From Girardinichthys multiradiatus (lineage: Eukaryota > Chordata > Actinopteri > Cyprinodontiformes > Goodeidae), in assembly GCF_021462225.1 (NCBI RefSeq), contig NC_061812.1:47411363-47475362 (forward strand): a DNA stretch of 64,000 nt. Direction: 5' to 3'. Made by a program: the position numbers and the translations under genes. This document shows positions 22,692 to 34,300 of the stretch, one piece after another; within the stretch, counting starts at the first letter, position 1; each line of letters begins with the position of its first letter. Below the pieces are notes generated by a model. It searched no databases. It saw only the letters and a list, made by a program, of their open reading frames with translations, and was not told the DNA's origin.

Positions 22692-23251
22692 CGTAAGCCC
22701 GTGAGGGGACATGGGGAAATTTATTTATTTTGCGTCCCCACGCAATACATTTGCGTTCGGCATTTTGGAACAGCAGCACAGATGACAAACTGCTCATAAA
22801 ACAAACACTGATATGTGATTGATATGGTTTATTTGTCATATGCAGGTTAACACGCAGTAAACAATGCGATTAAATGCTTAGGATAAGAAGAACCGTTTAA
22901 ATCACAATAAAAACAAAAACACTAATGGCGTACAAAAAAAAAGTACACATCATGCAGCAGTAATAAGCAAACAAAGTATCACAGATGTGGTTTCGTGCAG
23001 TATTATTGTTCAGTAGTTTGTTTGACGGCTTGTGGATAAAAACTGTCTTTTAGTCTGATTTGAAGATAATTTTATTTAAGGCTTATTTCAAAATAAAACT
23101 CAATAAATCTCAAAACGGGTGTAGTGTTTGTTTCATTTTTGCAGATATCTGGTTTGGAAACTATCCCACAAAGTATTGCGAAATAACGCAAAGACTATTG
23201 CGTGGGGACACAAAAGAGAAAAAATCCCCCCTTGTCCCCTCGCGGGCTCCG
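22692..23251. mobile_element. MITE-like element with long inverted repeats, nested in the hAT
   Basis: The left end (CGTAAGCCCGTGAGGGGACA, later GTCCCCACGCAATA) pairs with the reversed right end (CGGAGCCCGCGAGGGGACAA, later GTCCCCACGCAATAG), about 60 bp each. TA flanks both ends. It is noncoding inside. A Tc1/mariner or Harbinger-type derivative is possible. Confidence 0.72.
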
Positions 23252-23329
23252 TATAGAAAGGCTTCATCAAGGGAAGATATTAAATAAATATGTTGTGAAA
23301 TAGAAAAAAATTGAATGTACCATTAAATG

Positions 23330-23484
23330 TACAATTTATTTAATACATCATTAAATATTAAGTGTACCACTAATTACGTCATGTTGTCTTTAAAATTATA
23401 CAGTGGCACATTTAATTGCATAATAGTCCATTTCATGATATGGTACATTTATTGTTTCTAATGATGTATTAAATAAATAAATGG
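23330..23484. repeat. AT-rich inverted repeat
   Basis: TTTATTTAATACATCATTA (near 23334) and its reverse complement TAATGATGTATTAAATAAA (near 23460) enclose about 105 bp and could form a hairpin. Further ATGTACCATTA-like motifs repeat nearby. Confidence 0.6.
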
Positions 23485-23644
23485 TACCTTTAATTTATGG
23501 CACATTTAATGTTAAATTTCTTTCATGTTACATTTACTTCACTTATGAGACATTCACAACATTTATTTATTTAATGATGATTTTATTGTATTACATTTGT
23601 CCAGTTTGACCCTCCATTCTTGATGCCCGTAAAGGAGGTCATGT

Positions 23645-23740
23645 CAGAATTTGAATCAGGTGTGCTGGAGCAGACACACATCTAAAACATGCAGGGAAGG
23701 GGTCCCTGAAGACCAGGGCTGTGAACCATTGAGGTACAGT
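23645..23740. repeat. Fragment of the 'GAATCAGGTGTGCTGGAGCA' MITE
   Basis: It matches one arm of the fish MITE seen better at 56400-57295 (GTGTGCTGGAGCA, ACACATCTAAAACATGCAGG, then a GGTCCCTGAAGACCAGGGC end). Confidence 0.6.
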
Positions 23741-24064
23741 TTCTAAATTGTGAAGGTAATGCCTTTTTGTCCTTTTGTTCAACAAGTACAGTTCTCTTAC
23801 TAGGTGCATTTTTCTTTCGTTTCAGCAACTTGAAACATAAAAGTGATGTCATTGTTCAAAGGAAACGATCACTTAATAAATAAGTAAAATACAACTAGGT
23901 ACATTTTGTTTATTCAACTAAGATAGGCATGGTCTGTTTCCTTGTTTGATATTTTATTATTTCTTCATTATTATTCTTTTTACTTTAACTGGCCTTTACT
24001 ACAGCTAAAAACAGGGACCTAACTGGTCCTTCAAAGAAAGAAATTGCCAAAAGACTAAATGAAG

Positions 24065-24245
24065 AAAACAAAAATGGGAGTGGCACAGGAGTGGGAGTCG
24101 TTCTGAATGGGAGTGGGATGGGAGTGGGAGTCAATTTACCAGGAGTGGGATGGGACAGGATGTTTTTTGTTATGCTGGCCTGGGATTGGGATGGGACAAG
24201 ACATTTTTCTGTGGGAGCGGGATAGGACAGGAGAGAAAATCCACT
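24065..24245. repeat. GGGAGTGGGA-type imperfect tandem repeat (hAT right subterminal)
   Basis: 'GGGAGTGGGA', 'GGGATGGGA' and 'GGGACAGGA' recur in series. Similar, rarer CGGGA motifs are near the left end (22015-22140). Confidence 0.75.
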
Positions 24246-24261
24246 TCCGTGTCACCCTCTA

Positions 24262-24269
24262 GTGGGAAG
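24262..24269. repeat. Right 8-bp target-site duplication of the hAT element
   Basis: GTGGGAAG, identical to 21988-21995. Confidence 0.92.
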
Positions 24270-24775
24270 GTGTGGGGAACATCTGAACATCTGAAAGATG
24301 AGGTAATATGGGGCATAGCCTGTTGCCTTGCTCTTAGTACAGTTGTACGCATGAAGAACTATAGCGAGTGATTCTTTCCAATCATGTTTTTCCTTATCTT
24401 CCATTGTCCGTAACATTTAAATGGTTAAATCTCTCCACTTGTCCATTACTCTGCCGGTGGTAGGGTCATGTATGGTAGCCCCGTCAAACTCATTGCCCAT
24501 GTCATGATGTAGTCTGGTCGGGAAGCCGAACCTAAGTGCAAAATCATTGAAGAACTTGCCAAAGAAAGTTTTAGTTGCTTGATCTTTGTTAGTCTTAGGC
24601 AAACCTCGTGAAGCGATTCATCACTACTAGTGTATACTCATAGCCCTGCTTGCTTTTTTCCAGGTGGAGGAAGTCTATGGACACGAGCTGTAACGGGTAA
24701 GTGGACTGGATTGAGGATAGTGGTGCTCGGGTTTGCTTGTCTCAAATTAGGTCAAGCGTCCTTTCAACTCCTAAG
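24270..24775 (-). pseudogene. Gypsy integrase core fragment
   Basis: Minus-strand frames read 'LQLVSIDFLHLEKSKQGYEY', 'VVMNRFTRFA', 'FNDFALRFGFPTRLHHDMGN' followed by 'EFDG', and 'KHDWKESLAIVLHAYNCTKS'. They include the D of 'SIDFLHL' and the D of 'HHDMGNEF', two of the three catalytic acids. The region between the second Asp and the Glu is largely missing or scrambled. Several stops and shifts are present. The C-terminal continuation is beyond the hAT insertion at 21987. Confidence 0.85.
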
Positions 24776-24945
24776 GGGCCTTCAGATCTGCTGTAAGACG
24801 GAGCGTTACAGGAGATCCTTCCTGCCCACAGCCATCAGCATCTACAACAGCTCTTTGAGGAAACCTTCACAATATGAGCTATAACAACATTTAATTTCCC
24901 TTTGGGATTAATAAAGTATTTTTGAATTGAATTGAATTGAATTAA
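24776..24945 (+). mobile_element. LINE 3' tail (Rex1-like)
   Basis: 'CGGAGCGTTACAGGAGATCC', 'TTCCTGCCCACAGCCATCAG' and the terminal TTTGGGATTAATAAAGTATT followed by a GAATT repeat are the 3' end of a fish CR1/Rex1-type LINE. A related tail is at 42480-42535. Confidence 0.65.
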
Positions 24946-26770
24946 ATGTGAGTCTTACCGTCCGACTAGCTTACTTACATGTGATTATAAAATACTTACC
25001 AAGATCCTAGCATTAAGGTTAGAATCTATAGTCCCAAAAATTGTAAATTCTAATCAGACGTGCTTTGTAAAGGGCAGGAAATTATCTTTGACGCCTCTAT
25101 AACATTCTCTGAATATTCGACTCATTCATCAGAGATTGTGATCCAGGATAGAAGATAAATTTCAATATGAGTGTATTGTTTCCGATTAATGTTGTACCCC
25201 AAAATTACTCCTTTGATTTGTACCCATTCAGGACTATGGTGGGCTTTATGACATATCTTGGTGTTAACGTTACACATAGTTTAAAGGACTTATTTCCAAA
25301 GAAATTTGAATCAACATTGGTTAAATTCAAGGAGGATCTCAGTCGCTGGTTGACTTTGCCCCTGTTCTCGGCTGGACGTATTAACTCAGTAAAGATGGTT
25401 ATTTTACTTTTTTAAACAGTCCCTATTTTCGTTTCCAAATCATTCTTTAGGGAACTTGACAGGCTCATCAGTACATTTATTTTGAGCAAAACCATACTTT
25501 GAGTGCGAAAACCTCTAGAGAGGGGTAAGGGAGACTGTGGGCTATCCCTACCAAATGTTTTATATCACTATTGGGCTGCCATTGTTTTTAAGTTAACAAT
25601 ATGGTACAGTACATCTCTGAGTGGGAATGGCCTGAGTTGGTCTTTAATGGAGCAACATTCATGCCCGTCCATCTTTTTAGCCTCAATATTGTGTGCTCCA
25701 CTGCCGGTAGCAGTGGTCACACACCTGCAATCCTATTGTGAGGGGCAGTTAGCGTATGTAAACCCAGCTTTGTAAGCATTCTGGACTTGTACAAGCTTGG
25801 CCTCCATGCCCCTAACCTCAAACTTCCTCTTCAAACCATCTCTTGTAGATACAATCTTTCTTACTTGGTCTAGAGAAGGCATAAAATGTGTGGGGGACCT
25901 CTTTGTGGATGGGACATTTATTCCTTTTGATCATTTAGTAATGCGATTTGGCTTACCAAACTCAAATTTTGTCAGGTATCTACAGGTCCACGATTTTGTC
26001 CATGCTCCAGTTCCTACTATTTCTTTAAAACCAGAAGCTTGCCCTCTTGATGAATGTCTGCCCTCTTGATGAATGTCTGATACACAAACCTGGGCGGTCG
26101 GGTGGTGTGTCCCACTTATATACTGTCATTCAAGCCATAAAATGTTCATCTCTTTGCCTTTAAAGATGCAGTGCGAGGAGGACCTAAACATAGGATTGAC
26201 AGATGAATTCTATCAATGGCAAAGGGTTATACATAAAATATACACATCATCTATCTGTGTTAGACACAGATTAATACAATTTAAGGTCTTTAATTGCCTG
26301 CACCTCTCTGGGACCAAATTGGCTAAAATGCACCCTACTGTCGATCCAAACTGCATTCGCTTTCACCAAGTGCCTGCCTCTTTGGCTCATATGTTTTGGT
26401 CATGTGCGAGCTGGTCAGAGTGGTCACATTCGGGTCAGAGATCTTCAATAGATTTACATATATTTGTAGAGAGAAGATTCATCCAGACCCTATCACTGCT
26501 ATATTTGGGGTGGTGCATACTAATAGTAGGATCTCAAAAAGCCGATCCCAATTGGTAGCATTTTCTACATTATTAGCATGTCGACTAATCCTTATTAATT
26601 TGAGAGCCCCCACACCCCCAACACATGCACACTGGATGCGTACCATTATGTCATTCCTCCAGCTTGAAGAAATAAGAAGTACAGTCCAAAATCCAGCTGA
26701 AAAGTTTCAGAAGATATGGCAACCTTTCATGGTATACTTCGACAAAATATTTGATGCAAATACCTTGGAG
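24946..26770 (+). mobile_element. L1-clade LINE ORF2 C-terminal part
   Basis: The + strand gives fish L1 ORF2 pieces in several frames: 'SYRPISLLTCDYKILTKILA' (RT start), 'MTYLGVNVTHSLKDLFPKKF', 'FSAGRINSVKMVILL', 'KGDCGLSLPNVLYHYWAA', 'SSICVRHRLIQFKVFNCLH' and 'FHQVPASLAHMFWSCASW' (the Cys/His-rich end of L1 ORF2), to 'WQPFMVYFDKIF'. The part between RT start and thumb is deleted, including the catalytic FADD. Multiple stops. It lies in the Gypsy element between RT and integrase. Confidence 0.85.
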
Positions 26771-26771
26771 C

Positions 26772-27520
26772 TCAAGCTGAAGGAATGCGTATCCATTGAT
26801 ACAGCCCCCAGGGCATAAAGGCTGCCAGGGGGCGGCTTTCTCCATCCAAGAAGCCCTGGTGGTACACTTTGTCCTGTTCTAACACTGAAAACCAAGAGCT
26901 CCAACCCAATGCATTCACCGTGTCTTGAATTCTTGGTGTCGGGTGACGGTCCGGGACTGACTTGCGATTGAGCTCCCTAAAGTCACAACAAAGGCAAAGA
27001 GTGCCGTCTTTTCTGCGGACACACACCACAAGCGATGAGTAAAGAGACCATGATGCTGTGATCCAACCTTTGTTGAGCAGATCTTGAAGATACTCTTACT
27101 TCTTTGTGAAGGGGCTTTGGGACATACATGTAGGTCTTTTGCACAGGGCTGGTATCATAAAGTTATATGCATCTTCAGAGATGGTGTGCAGCCCACATTG
27201 TCACTGTCATATGCAAATACCTCACATTCCACCTTCCATACAGCTGATTGTTGACCTTGTGTCAAGTGTTGTTGATCCACCAGTGGATTCCATGACTTTG
27301 GTGTGCGCTTGCTCTCTTGTTGTTCAGTGCTAGCGGTAGTCTGTGACTTCATCCCTGTCCAGTTCCTGACTTCTTGTGTCAACTCGTTTACTTTGGTTTG
27401 AATACCTGCTACATACAGTCTTTATTAATTCAAGGTATCCAATCACTTTACAACTCTCCAAATAAATTGTGTGGTTGGTCTTGTTAGCCACTGTAATAAG
27501 CATATATGGCATTTTCTATT
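26772..27520 (-). pseudogene. Gypsy protease end and reverse transcriptase N-terminus
   Basis: Minus-strand frames read 'MPYMLITVANKTNHTIYLES' with 'CKVIGYLE' (post-protease leader), then 'FAYDSDNVGCTPSLKMHITL', then RT: 'VCVRRKDGTLCLCCDFRELN', 'SVPDRHPTPRIQDTVNALGW' and 'YHQGFLDG'. This is a Gypsy lineage with 'AYHQGF', different from the one at 4395-5672. It is frameshifted near 27060 and cut near 26772 by the L1 block, before the YxDD box. Confidence 0.85.
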
Positions 27521-27624
27521 CAAAATATGCACCAGTGCATCATGGAGAACCATGCCCTCGGGTTGGGGATCGGCCATTCCAGAAGAGAAGAGCATGTCCT
27601 CGCCCAAAGCATGTGAATTAACGC

Positions 27625-28727
27625 ATTTATTTCATTTCATTTCAGTGTTATTTATATAACGCCAATTCACAACACCTCTTGTCTCACGGCACTTCACAAA
27701 TGGTATGGAATGGTACGGGGTTGTTGGGGATGTTAGAATAAACTACCTAGTGTTAGAGTTTGGCCATTTTAGAATGGGCTATGTGTAGGGGTACTAAGTA
27801 AAATAATAAACTGATAGTTTGTCCATCAAGAGCCCACTGGTGGCCATTGTTATACTAAAAACTACAAGGATTGGGGGTACCTCGCCCTGTCAGACTGATT
27901 ATAACCATTGGAAAAGAGAAGGGGTCGCATAGGTAGCAGAAATAGAGGGTGTGTTTGCACCTCAACCATAACTGAGCCGGTTTAGACTAAACCTGACTCC
28001 CCTTACTCCATCCAACAGGGATGGAGGAATGCAGAGGTAAAAATAATAGGCGAGGGTTGTTTCCTGTTGCATTGTGTGAAAGGTGGGTAACTTAAAAAAA
28101 CTCAATTCAATTGAATCATACATCTGCACCATCTGAACCATCTGCCTCGACTGACTGGGGGTTTGAGAGAACAGAGCAGAGACAGAAAAACAACACAGAA
28201 GCACTGATCCAGGAGTACTTTCTATGGGAAGGAAAAGTAAATGTTAAAGGATGTACCTCTTTTATTGGTTTTATCTAGGGAGAAAAAACAGATAAACTGA
28301 GCCAGTTTTCAGGTTTAGTATGAAAGAAAGCACAGTCACAGTAAAACCTCAGTTAGTAGCTATGTCTAGGAGAAAAACAGGGTTAAACACCGAAAGACGG
28401 GGCCAAGTGTATCATCGGTAGAAGGTGAGCATTAAGTTGTTGGCAGCAGAAGCTTGGACGATGTCCCCTCCAGGAAGGTGTCACAGGTAGATACAGAATC
28501 AGGCCAGGTGTAGCTTCTAGGAAGAGAAAAAACAGAGAGAGCATGAAGTTAAAAGCTGAAATAACAGCAAATAATGCAAAATTGGAGAGTAATATGAGAA
28601 TGTAGCAGAGAGAGTGAAAGTGGTCATTATGTCCTCCAGCAGCCAAAGCCTATAGCAGCATAACTATAGAGATAGCTCAGGATAACCTAAGCCACTCTAA
28701 CTAGAAGCTTTATCAAAAAGAAAAGAC
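27625..28727 (-). mobile_element. L2 LINE 3' UTR fragment B
   Basis: The left edge is the L2 tail ('TTATTTATATAACGCCAATT') and the rest follows the 3' UTR of the copy at 37939. It ends where the RT C-terminus would begin ('GAAGCTTTATCAAAAAGAAA'). The insertion is 5'-truncated in the minus direction. It sits between the protease and the RT leader of the Gypsy element. A rearrangement near 28060-28140 brings 'CTCAATTCAATTGAATCATA' inside. Confidence 0.85.
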
Positions 28728-28990
28728 TAGTAAACTGTGGTGGCTTGGTTACCTGTTAGCTGTTTTTTTTTCCACCTTTAGTCTTTACTTCTTCCTGGTT
28801 AACAATGGCTTCAATAACATTGTAACCAATCATAGGGTCACTGGCCACAATTGCGTCACTGGATACTATTATGGGCACCTCCAGCTCACTTGATGGGGAC
28901 GACTCACTGTTCTGTCTAAAGCTGACTTCTATCCAGCCATTGTAGGGGATGAGCGTGTGATTGGCAGCAAACACTGTAAGTGTCTCGTCT
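28728..28990 (-). pseudogene. Gypsy protease fragment
   Basis: The minus ORF at 28756-28974 has 'LIPYNGWIEVSFR', 'ELEVPIIVSSD' and 'PMIGYNVIEAIV', the flap and C-terminal half of a retropepsin-like protease of Gypsy elements. The catalytic DTG is upstream and not intact. Cut by the L2 insertion at 28727. Confidence 0.72.
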
Positions 28991-28999
28991 AACAGTTCT

Positions 29000-30493
29000 G
29001 AAACAGGTCAGTTTTCATTTACTATACTGGACTGTGTATCAGAATTCCACAATACTCTGACTGACTGTCCATAAAACAGTTCACTGTGCAGCAGTCTCTA
29101 CCCATTTCCCGTCAACAGTCTCAATGCTTGGCATCCCCGGGAAAAGTGTCTATCACGTCCACACTTGAAACAGTGCACACAGTAGAGAAGAGAAAAAAGA
29201 GAAAGGAGAAATTCTCTTCTTTGCACTTTTTACAGCCTTTTCTCTCTTTTCGGTGCCACAGTATGGGGACTGGTTTCCATTGCAGCTACAAAAATTTGTT
29301 TAATTTCTTTGCGTAGTTCCTTATAATGTGCTGCATGTCTGACTCAATCTCTTTACCTTTAACTGTCCTCATGGCCGCTGCAGTAGGGAATTCTCTGGGC
29401 TTAGAGTCGCTCTGAACAGGTGTCGGGACTGCCTGGCAATCTGTTTGGAGCTCTTTTAGCTTAGTAATCTTGACTGCAGTGGACCTTTTGTGTTTTGCAA
29501 ATCTTTAATTTTCTAGCTTTGAAGCTTCATTAACTTTCTCAATCAGTTCTTCATCTATTATGGTCATGTCATTTAGGAGGGGCAGTAGCTGGTACTTGAT
29601 AGTCACTGAGCAGCCCGTTTCAATGGAGCAGAGGAACTAGCACTGGATTATGGCTCTGCTGTACAGTTCATCTGTTTCCTCATTTGCTGCTTTTAATAAC
29701 AGTTTCTCTTTGAGTTTGATAGCATGAAAAACAAAGTTGAGAGCAGTTTCCTTAGGTTCTTGGGAAATATTAAGGAGCTGATTGTAAAGCTCAGCGGGAC
29801 TGTCCACCTTGTAGTGTCCCTATAATTTGGTGAACAGTTTGTTGAGTGTCAGCCCCCATTTAATTTCCAGCATGTCTCTTAGGGGCATTCCTGGACTAAT
29901 GGCCCTGATAACTGCTTCAGCTGTTTCAGTCTTTCAGTGTCCTCTTTCACTCCCATTCCCAATCTGGTGGACTAGGCTGAGGTAGGATAGCTTCTCCTTC
30001 TGCCCATGCTCTACAATCTGACCACAGATTTTAGACTCCCTCCTCAATGTTACCTCTTGCAGAGTTCGTGGTAGTTCTGGTTGGTTTTGGGTGGAGTAGC
30101 TTTTAGTGGAGTGACACATAAAGAGGTGTCCACCAGATGCCTCTTTGGCAAAGACTCTGTTGATGGGAGTGTCGCTCCTGACTCACACTAACCCCTGCTT
30201 AGTCTCTGGATGTATGTGATTAGCTCTTTATAGAATGGTTCCATTTGTTTCTCTTCCTCACTTGTCTCGCTCTCATGGAACACGGCCTCTGCCAACTGAA
30301 TAAGTGTCCTCTTGGCCATGCTGTGGGACTCAAAATTTCCAGGGCAGAACATTTCAGTCACCTGCAGACATCCATGAGAGGCCCTCTCCAACTGCCACAA
30401 GGCTGCACTCGATCGCGCAGAATCTGCATAGCTTCCATTTGTTTTGCATTTGAAAGGTTCATCGCTTGGAATGAAGGTGGTTGATGATGGCAT
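29000..30493 (-). pseudogene. Gypsy gag remnant with CCHC zinc knuckle
   Basis: Minus-strand sequence upstream of the protease has several broken frames. Near 29115-29170 one frame contains 'CFKCGRDRHFSRGC', an exact C-x2-C-x4-H-x4-C nucleocapsid zinc knuckle. The ORF at 30188-30493 ('LAEAVFHESETSEEEKQMEP') lies farther upstream in gag. The order gag, knuckle, protease agrees with the rest of the element. Many stops. Confidence 0.72.
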
Positions 30494-30871
30494 GGACTCA
30501 ACAGCACCACCTCCTGGCTAGCTTGACAAAATATGTTACACTGCAGGAAATGATGGGCCAACTCATCTCCTTTGCAAAATATTTTATTTTGGATGCACTG
30601 CAAAAACAGAGAAATGTAGGTTAACAGGAGTACACTACATTACGTTATCTGTACTCTGTCTCATCACGTTCTGACTACACTTTGTCTAACCAGCCCCACA
30701 ACGAGGACACAATATGCTTACACTGTAAAACACAAAGGCAGTAGTAGTCAGGACAAAACACATACTGTAAAACACTATCAACACTGTAGTCATTCCTGCT
30801 GTGACAAAATACACTACCTTTATATTGATAGTCCAACCATTGCTTTCAATTATTGTTTTAACCTCTGATGA

Positions 30872-30991
30872 ATTAACCTTAGGAACAGTATTTATTAAAT
30901 CAAAACAAATTTTAAACAAACGGCATTTGCCGCGTTTCATTTGTAATTCTCCTTAATGAAATAAACCGGAAGAATTTTATGTTTTCTCTCG
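30872..30991 (-). repeat. Probable 5' LTR piece of the Gypsy element
   Basis: Counterpart of 19287-19411. It is joined abruptly to a Rex1 fragment at about 30988, so the rest of this LTR was lost. Confidence 0.5.
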
Positions 30992-31335
30992 AGGTGCTGC
31001 AGGATGTAGTGTAGTGCCAAGTTGACTCCATCATCTGCCAACCTGTTTGTCCAGTAGGCAAACTCCTGAGGATCCAGCAGGGGGCCTGTGATGTCCTTTA
31101 GGTTGTTCAACAACAGTCGCTCAAAGGATTTCATGTCCACAGACGTCAGGGCGAAAGGCCTGTAGTCATTTAATCCTGTGTTGGTGGGTTTCTTGGGTAC
31201 TGGGATGATGGTGGAGCGTTTGAAGCAGGAGGGAACCCCACACATCTCCAGTGACTTGTTGAAGATCTCAGTGAAGTTGGGTGCCAGTTGGTTGACGCAG
31301 GCGTTCAAGCACGATGGGGAAGCATTATTAGGTCC
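30988..31335 (-). mobile_element. Rex1 LINE reverse transcriptase, 3' part of the split copy
   Basis: The minus ORF reads 'CVNQLAPNFTEIFNKSLEMC', 'VPSCFKRSTIIPVPKKP', 'LNDYRPFALTSVDMKSFERL' and 'LALHYILQHLE'. This is Rex1 RT just before its FSSAFNT motif, where the copy ends. Its 5' continuation lies beyond the solo LTR at 36523. GTCC at 31332-31335 is the target duplication of that LTR. Confidence 0.88.
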
Positions 31336-34300
31336 TGTTGTGACTATGAATCTGAAAATATTATTTAATATTTAATATTAATAATTTAACATTTTATCAA
31401 ATAATATTTCGGTCTGTTAAGGGTTGTCCTGTGAATACCAGCCCAGTAAGGCGATGGTATTAGGACAAAATAGAAAAGGGTGAGACAAGCTCTGACATTA
31501 TTGAACAGCAAAACTCTGTACACACACGGAATGAATTCACACAATTTCTTAAAATACAAGAATTTATTAACAAAAATAAGTCAACTCAAAGTCAAACATA
31601 TTTCAATCAACAAACTCTTTACTATGCTAAAACAATCCAACTAACTACCAAGCAGAATTAAAGAATAAAGAAGACTAATGGGCTATGTACAATATAAACA
31701 AGTTGATTAAAGATGATTGAAAATCATGACCGAAAGAGTGATGCAATATTACCCTGCAATATTTATGTTTGAGAACCAAGGATTATCTTGAAGAATCTGG
31801 ATGTGAAGTTAAGTTAGTCTTGCAACCACTGTGAATGGTTGTCTAAAGGTATGCTGATTACTGCCTAAGTTAGTCTTGGAACCAACTTAGGCAACAATCA
31901 GCATACATTTAGACAACCATTTACAGTGTAAGATCAGATAAAATATTATTTTAATAAAATAATGTTTTAAAGAATGATCTGCTGAATAAAACCAACCTTC
32001 TGGGTGACTAAATCTCAACGGTGTCCCATTAGCTGCCTTTATTTATTAAAATAATATTTAAAGAAATATTATTAAGGAAATGGTCAAATATTTAAGAAAA
32101 TATTTTGGAAAAGAGACAAATCGTTCTGGAGAAATGGGCCTTAATGGTGTTTACTTAGTTATCAAATTTAGTAAAATAATGTTAGGGAAATATTATTTAC
32201 TCGTCGTACTCGTACTCGTCATCTTCCGCTTTATCCGGGAACGGGTTGCGGGGGCAACAGACTCTCCCCAGACACCTCCTCCAGCTCCTCTGGGGAGAGC
32301 CCAAGGCGTTCCCAGGCCAGCCGAGAGACATAGTCCCTCCAGCGTGTCCTGGGTCATGCCCTGGGCCTCCTCCCGGTGGGACGTGCCTGGAACACCTCCC
32401 GAGGAAGGCGTCCAGGAGGCATCCAGTATAGATGCCCGAGCCACCTCAACTGGCTCCGAGCCCCTCCCGGATGGCCGAGCTCCTCACCCTATCTCTAAGG
32501 GAGTGCCCGGCCACCCTACGGAGGAAGCTCATTTCAGCCGCTTGTATCTGGGATCTCGTTCTTTCGGTCATGACCCAAAGTTCATGGCCATAGGTGAGGG
32601 TAGGAATGTAGACTGACCGGTAAATTGAGAGCTTCGCTTTTCGGCTCAGCTCTCTCTTCACCACAACGGACCAGCACAGCGCCCCCATTACTGTGGCAGC
32701 CACACCGATCCGTCTGTCGATCTCCTGCTACATTCTTCCCTCACTCGTGAACAAGACTCCTCCACTTGAGGCAGGAACTCCTCTCCAACCTGAAGAGGAC
32801 AAGCCACCCTTTTCCGGTCAAGAACCATGGCCTCGGACTTGGAGGAGCTGATCTTCATCCCAGCCGCTTCACACTCGGCTGGGAACCGCCCCAGTGCATG
32901 CTGTAGGTCATGTGAGTGGGCCAGAAGGACCACGTCATCTGCAAAAAGAAGAGACGAAATCCTCTGGTCCCCAAACCAGACCCCCTCCGGCCCTTGACTG
33001 CGCCTAGAAATCCTGTTCATAAAAGTTATGAACAGGACCGGTGACAACGGGCAGCCCTGCGGAGTCCAACATGCACCGGGAACAAGTCCGACTTAGTGCC
33101 GGCAATGCGAACCAAACTCCTGCTCTGCTTGTACAGAGACCGGATGGCCCCTAGTAAAGAGCCCCCCAATTCCATACTGCTGGAACACCCCCCACAGGGC
33201 ATCATGAGGGACACAGTCGAATACTTTCTCCAGGTCCACAAAACATGTGAACCGGTTGGGCAAACTCCCATGAACCCTCGAGCACCCTGTAGAGGGTATA
33301 GAGCTGGTCCAGTGTTCCACGGCCGGGACGAAAACCACACTGCTCCTCCTGAAGCTGGGGTTCGACTATCGGCCGGACTCTCCTCTCCAATACCCTGGCG
33401 TAGGCCTTACCAGGGAGGCTGAGGAGTGTGATCCCCTTGTAGTTGGAACACACCCTCCGGTCACCCTTCTTATGTAGGGGGACCACCACCCCAGTCTGCC
33501 AATCCCAAGGCACTGTCCCTGTCCGCCACGCAATGTTGAAGAGACGTGTCAACCATAACAGCCCCACACATCCAAAGACTTGAGGTACTCAGGGCGGATC
33601 TCATCCAACCCCAAAGCCCTGCCACCGCTGAGCTTTTTAACCACCTTGGTGACTTCAGTCCAGGTGATGAAAGAGTCCAACCCCGAGTCCCCAGCCTCTG
33701 TTTCCACCAGGGAATGCGTGATGGCAGGATTGAGGAGATCCTCGAAGTACTCCTTCCACCGCCCAATAATGTCCCCAGTAGAGGACAGCAGCTACCCACC
33801 CCCCTGTAAACAGGGTTGGCGAAGCACTGCTTTCCCCTCCTGAGGCGCCAGATGGTTTGCCAGAATCGCTTCGGGGCCAACCGGTAGTCCTTCTCCATGG
33901 CCTCACCGAACTCCTCCCAGGTCCAATTTTGTGCCTCTGCCGCCACCCGGGCCGCGGCATGCTTGGCCACATGGTACCCGTCAGCCGCCTCAGGAGTCCC
34001 ACAAGCCAACCACAGCTGATAGGACTCCTTCTTCAGCTTGACAACATCCCTTACTGCTGGTGTCCACCACCGGGTTCGGGGATTGCCGCCGCAACAGGAA
34101 CCGCAGACCTTATGGCTGCAGCTACGGGCGGCAGCATCGACAATAGATGTGGAGAAGATGGTCCACTCTATGTCTCCAACATCCCTTGGAATCTGGTCAA
34201 AGCTCTCCTGGTGGTGAGAGTTGAATACATCCCTGGCCAAGGGGTCCACCAGACGTTCCCAGGAGACCCTCACTATGCGCTTGTGCCTGCCAAGTCTGTC

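Larger units (their letters stand above)
21996..24261 (+). mobile_element. hAT-superfamily transposon, internally degenerate
   Basis: The ends are TAGCGGCTGACA at the left and, on the other strand, TAGAGGGTGACA at the right: 10 of 12 bases match as terminal inverted repeats. An exact 8-bp duplication GTGGGAAG flanks it, the hallmark of hAT. Both subterminal regions carry GGGA/CGGGA-rich repeats. Inside is a BED-finger-like remnant in + orientation (22343-22560) and a nested TIR element (22692-23251). No transposase catalytic domain is left. It sits inside the Gypsy integrase gene and splits it cleanly. Confidence 0.9.
19287..30991 (-). mobile_element. Decayed Ty3/Gypsy retrotransposon (gag-PR-RT-IN) with nested insertions
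   Basis: Read on the minus strand, the parts come in element order: gag with a zinc knuckle (30490-29000), protease (28990-28750), protease/RT leader and RT (27520-26772), integrase core (24775-24270) and integrase C-terminus (21987-21586). Both outer ends share about 120 bp (19287-19411 and 30872-30991, same orientation), probably remnants of the LTRs. Later arrivals interrupt it: an L2 tail (27625-28727), a LINE piece plus L1 (24776-26770), a hAT element (21996-24261) and a solo LTR (19508-21382). Part of RT and all of RNase H are gone. No long frame remains, so it is inactive. Confidence 0.8.
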
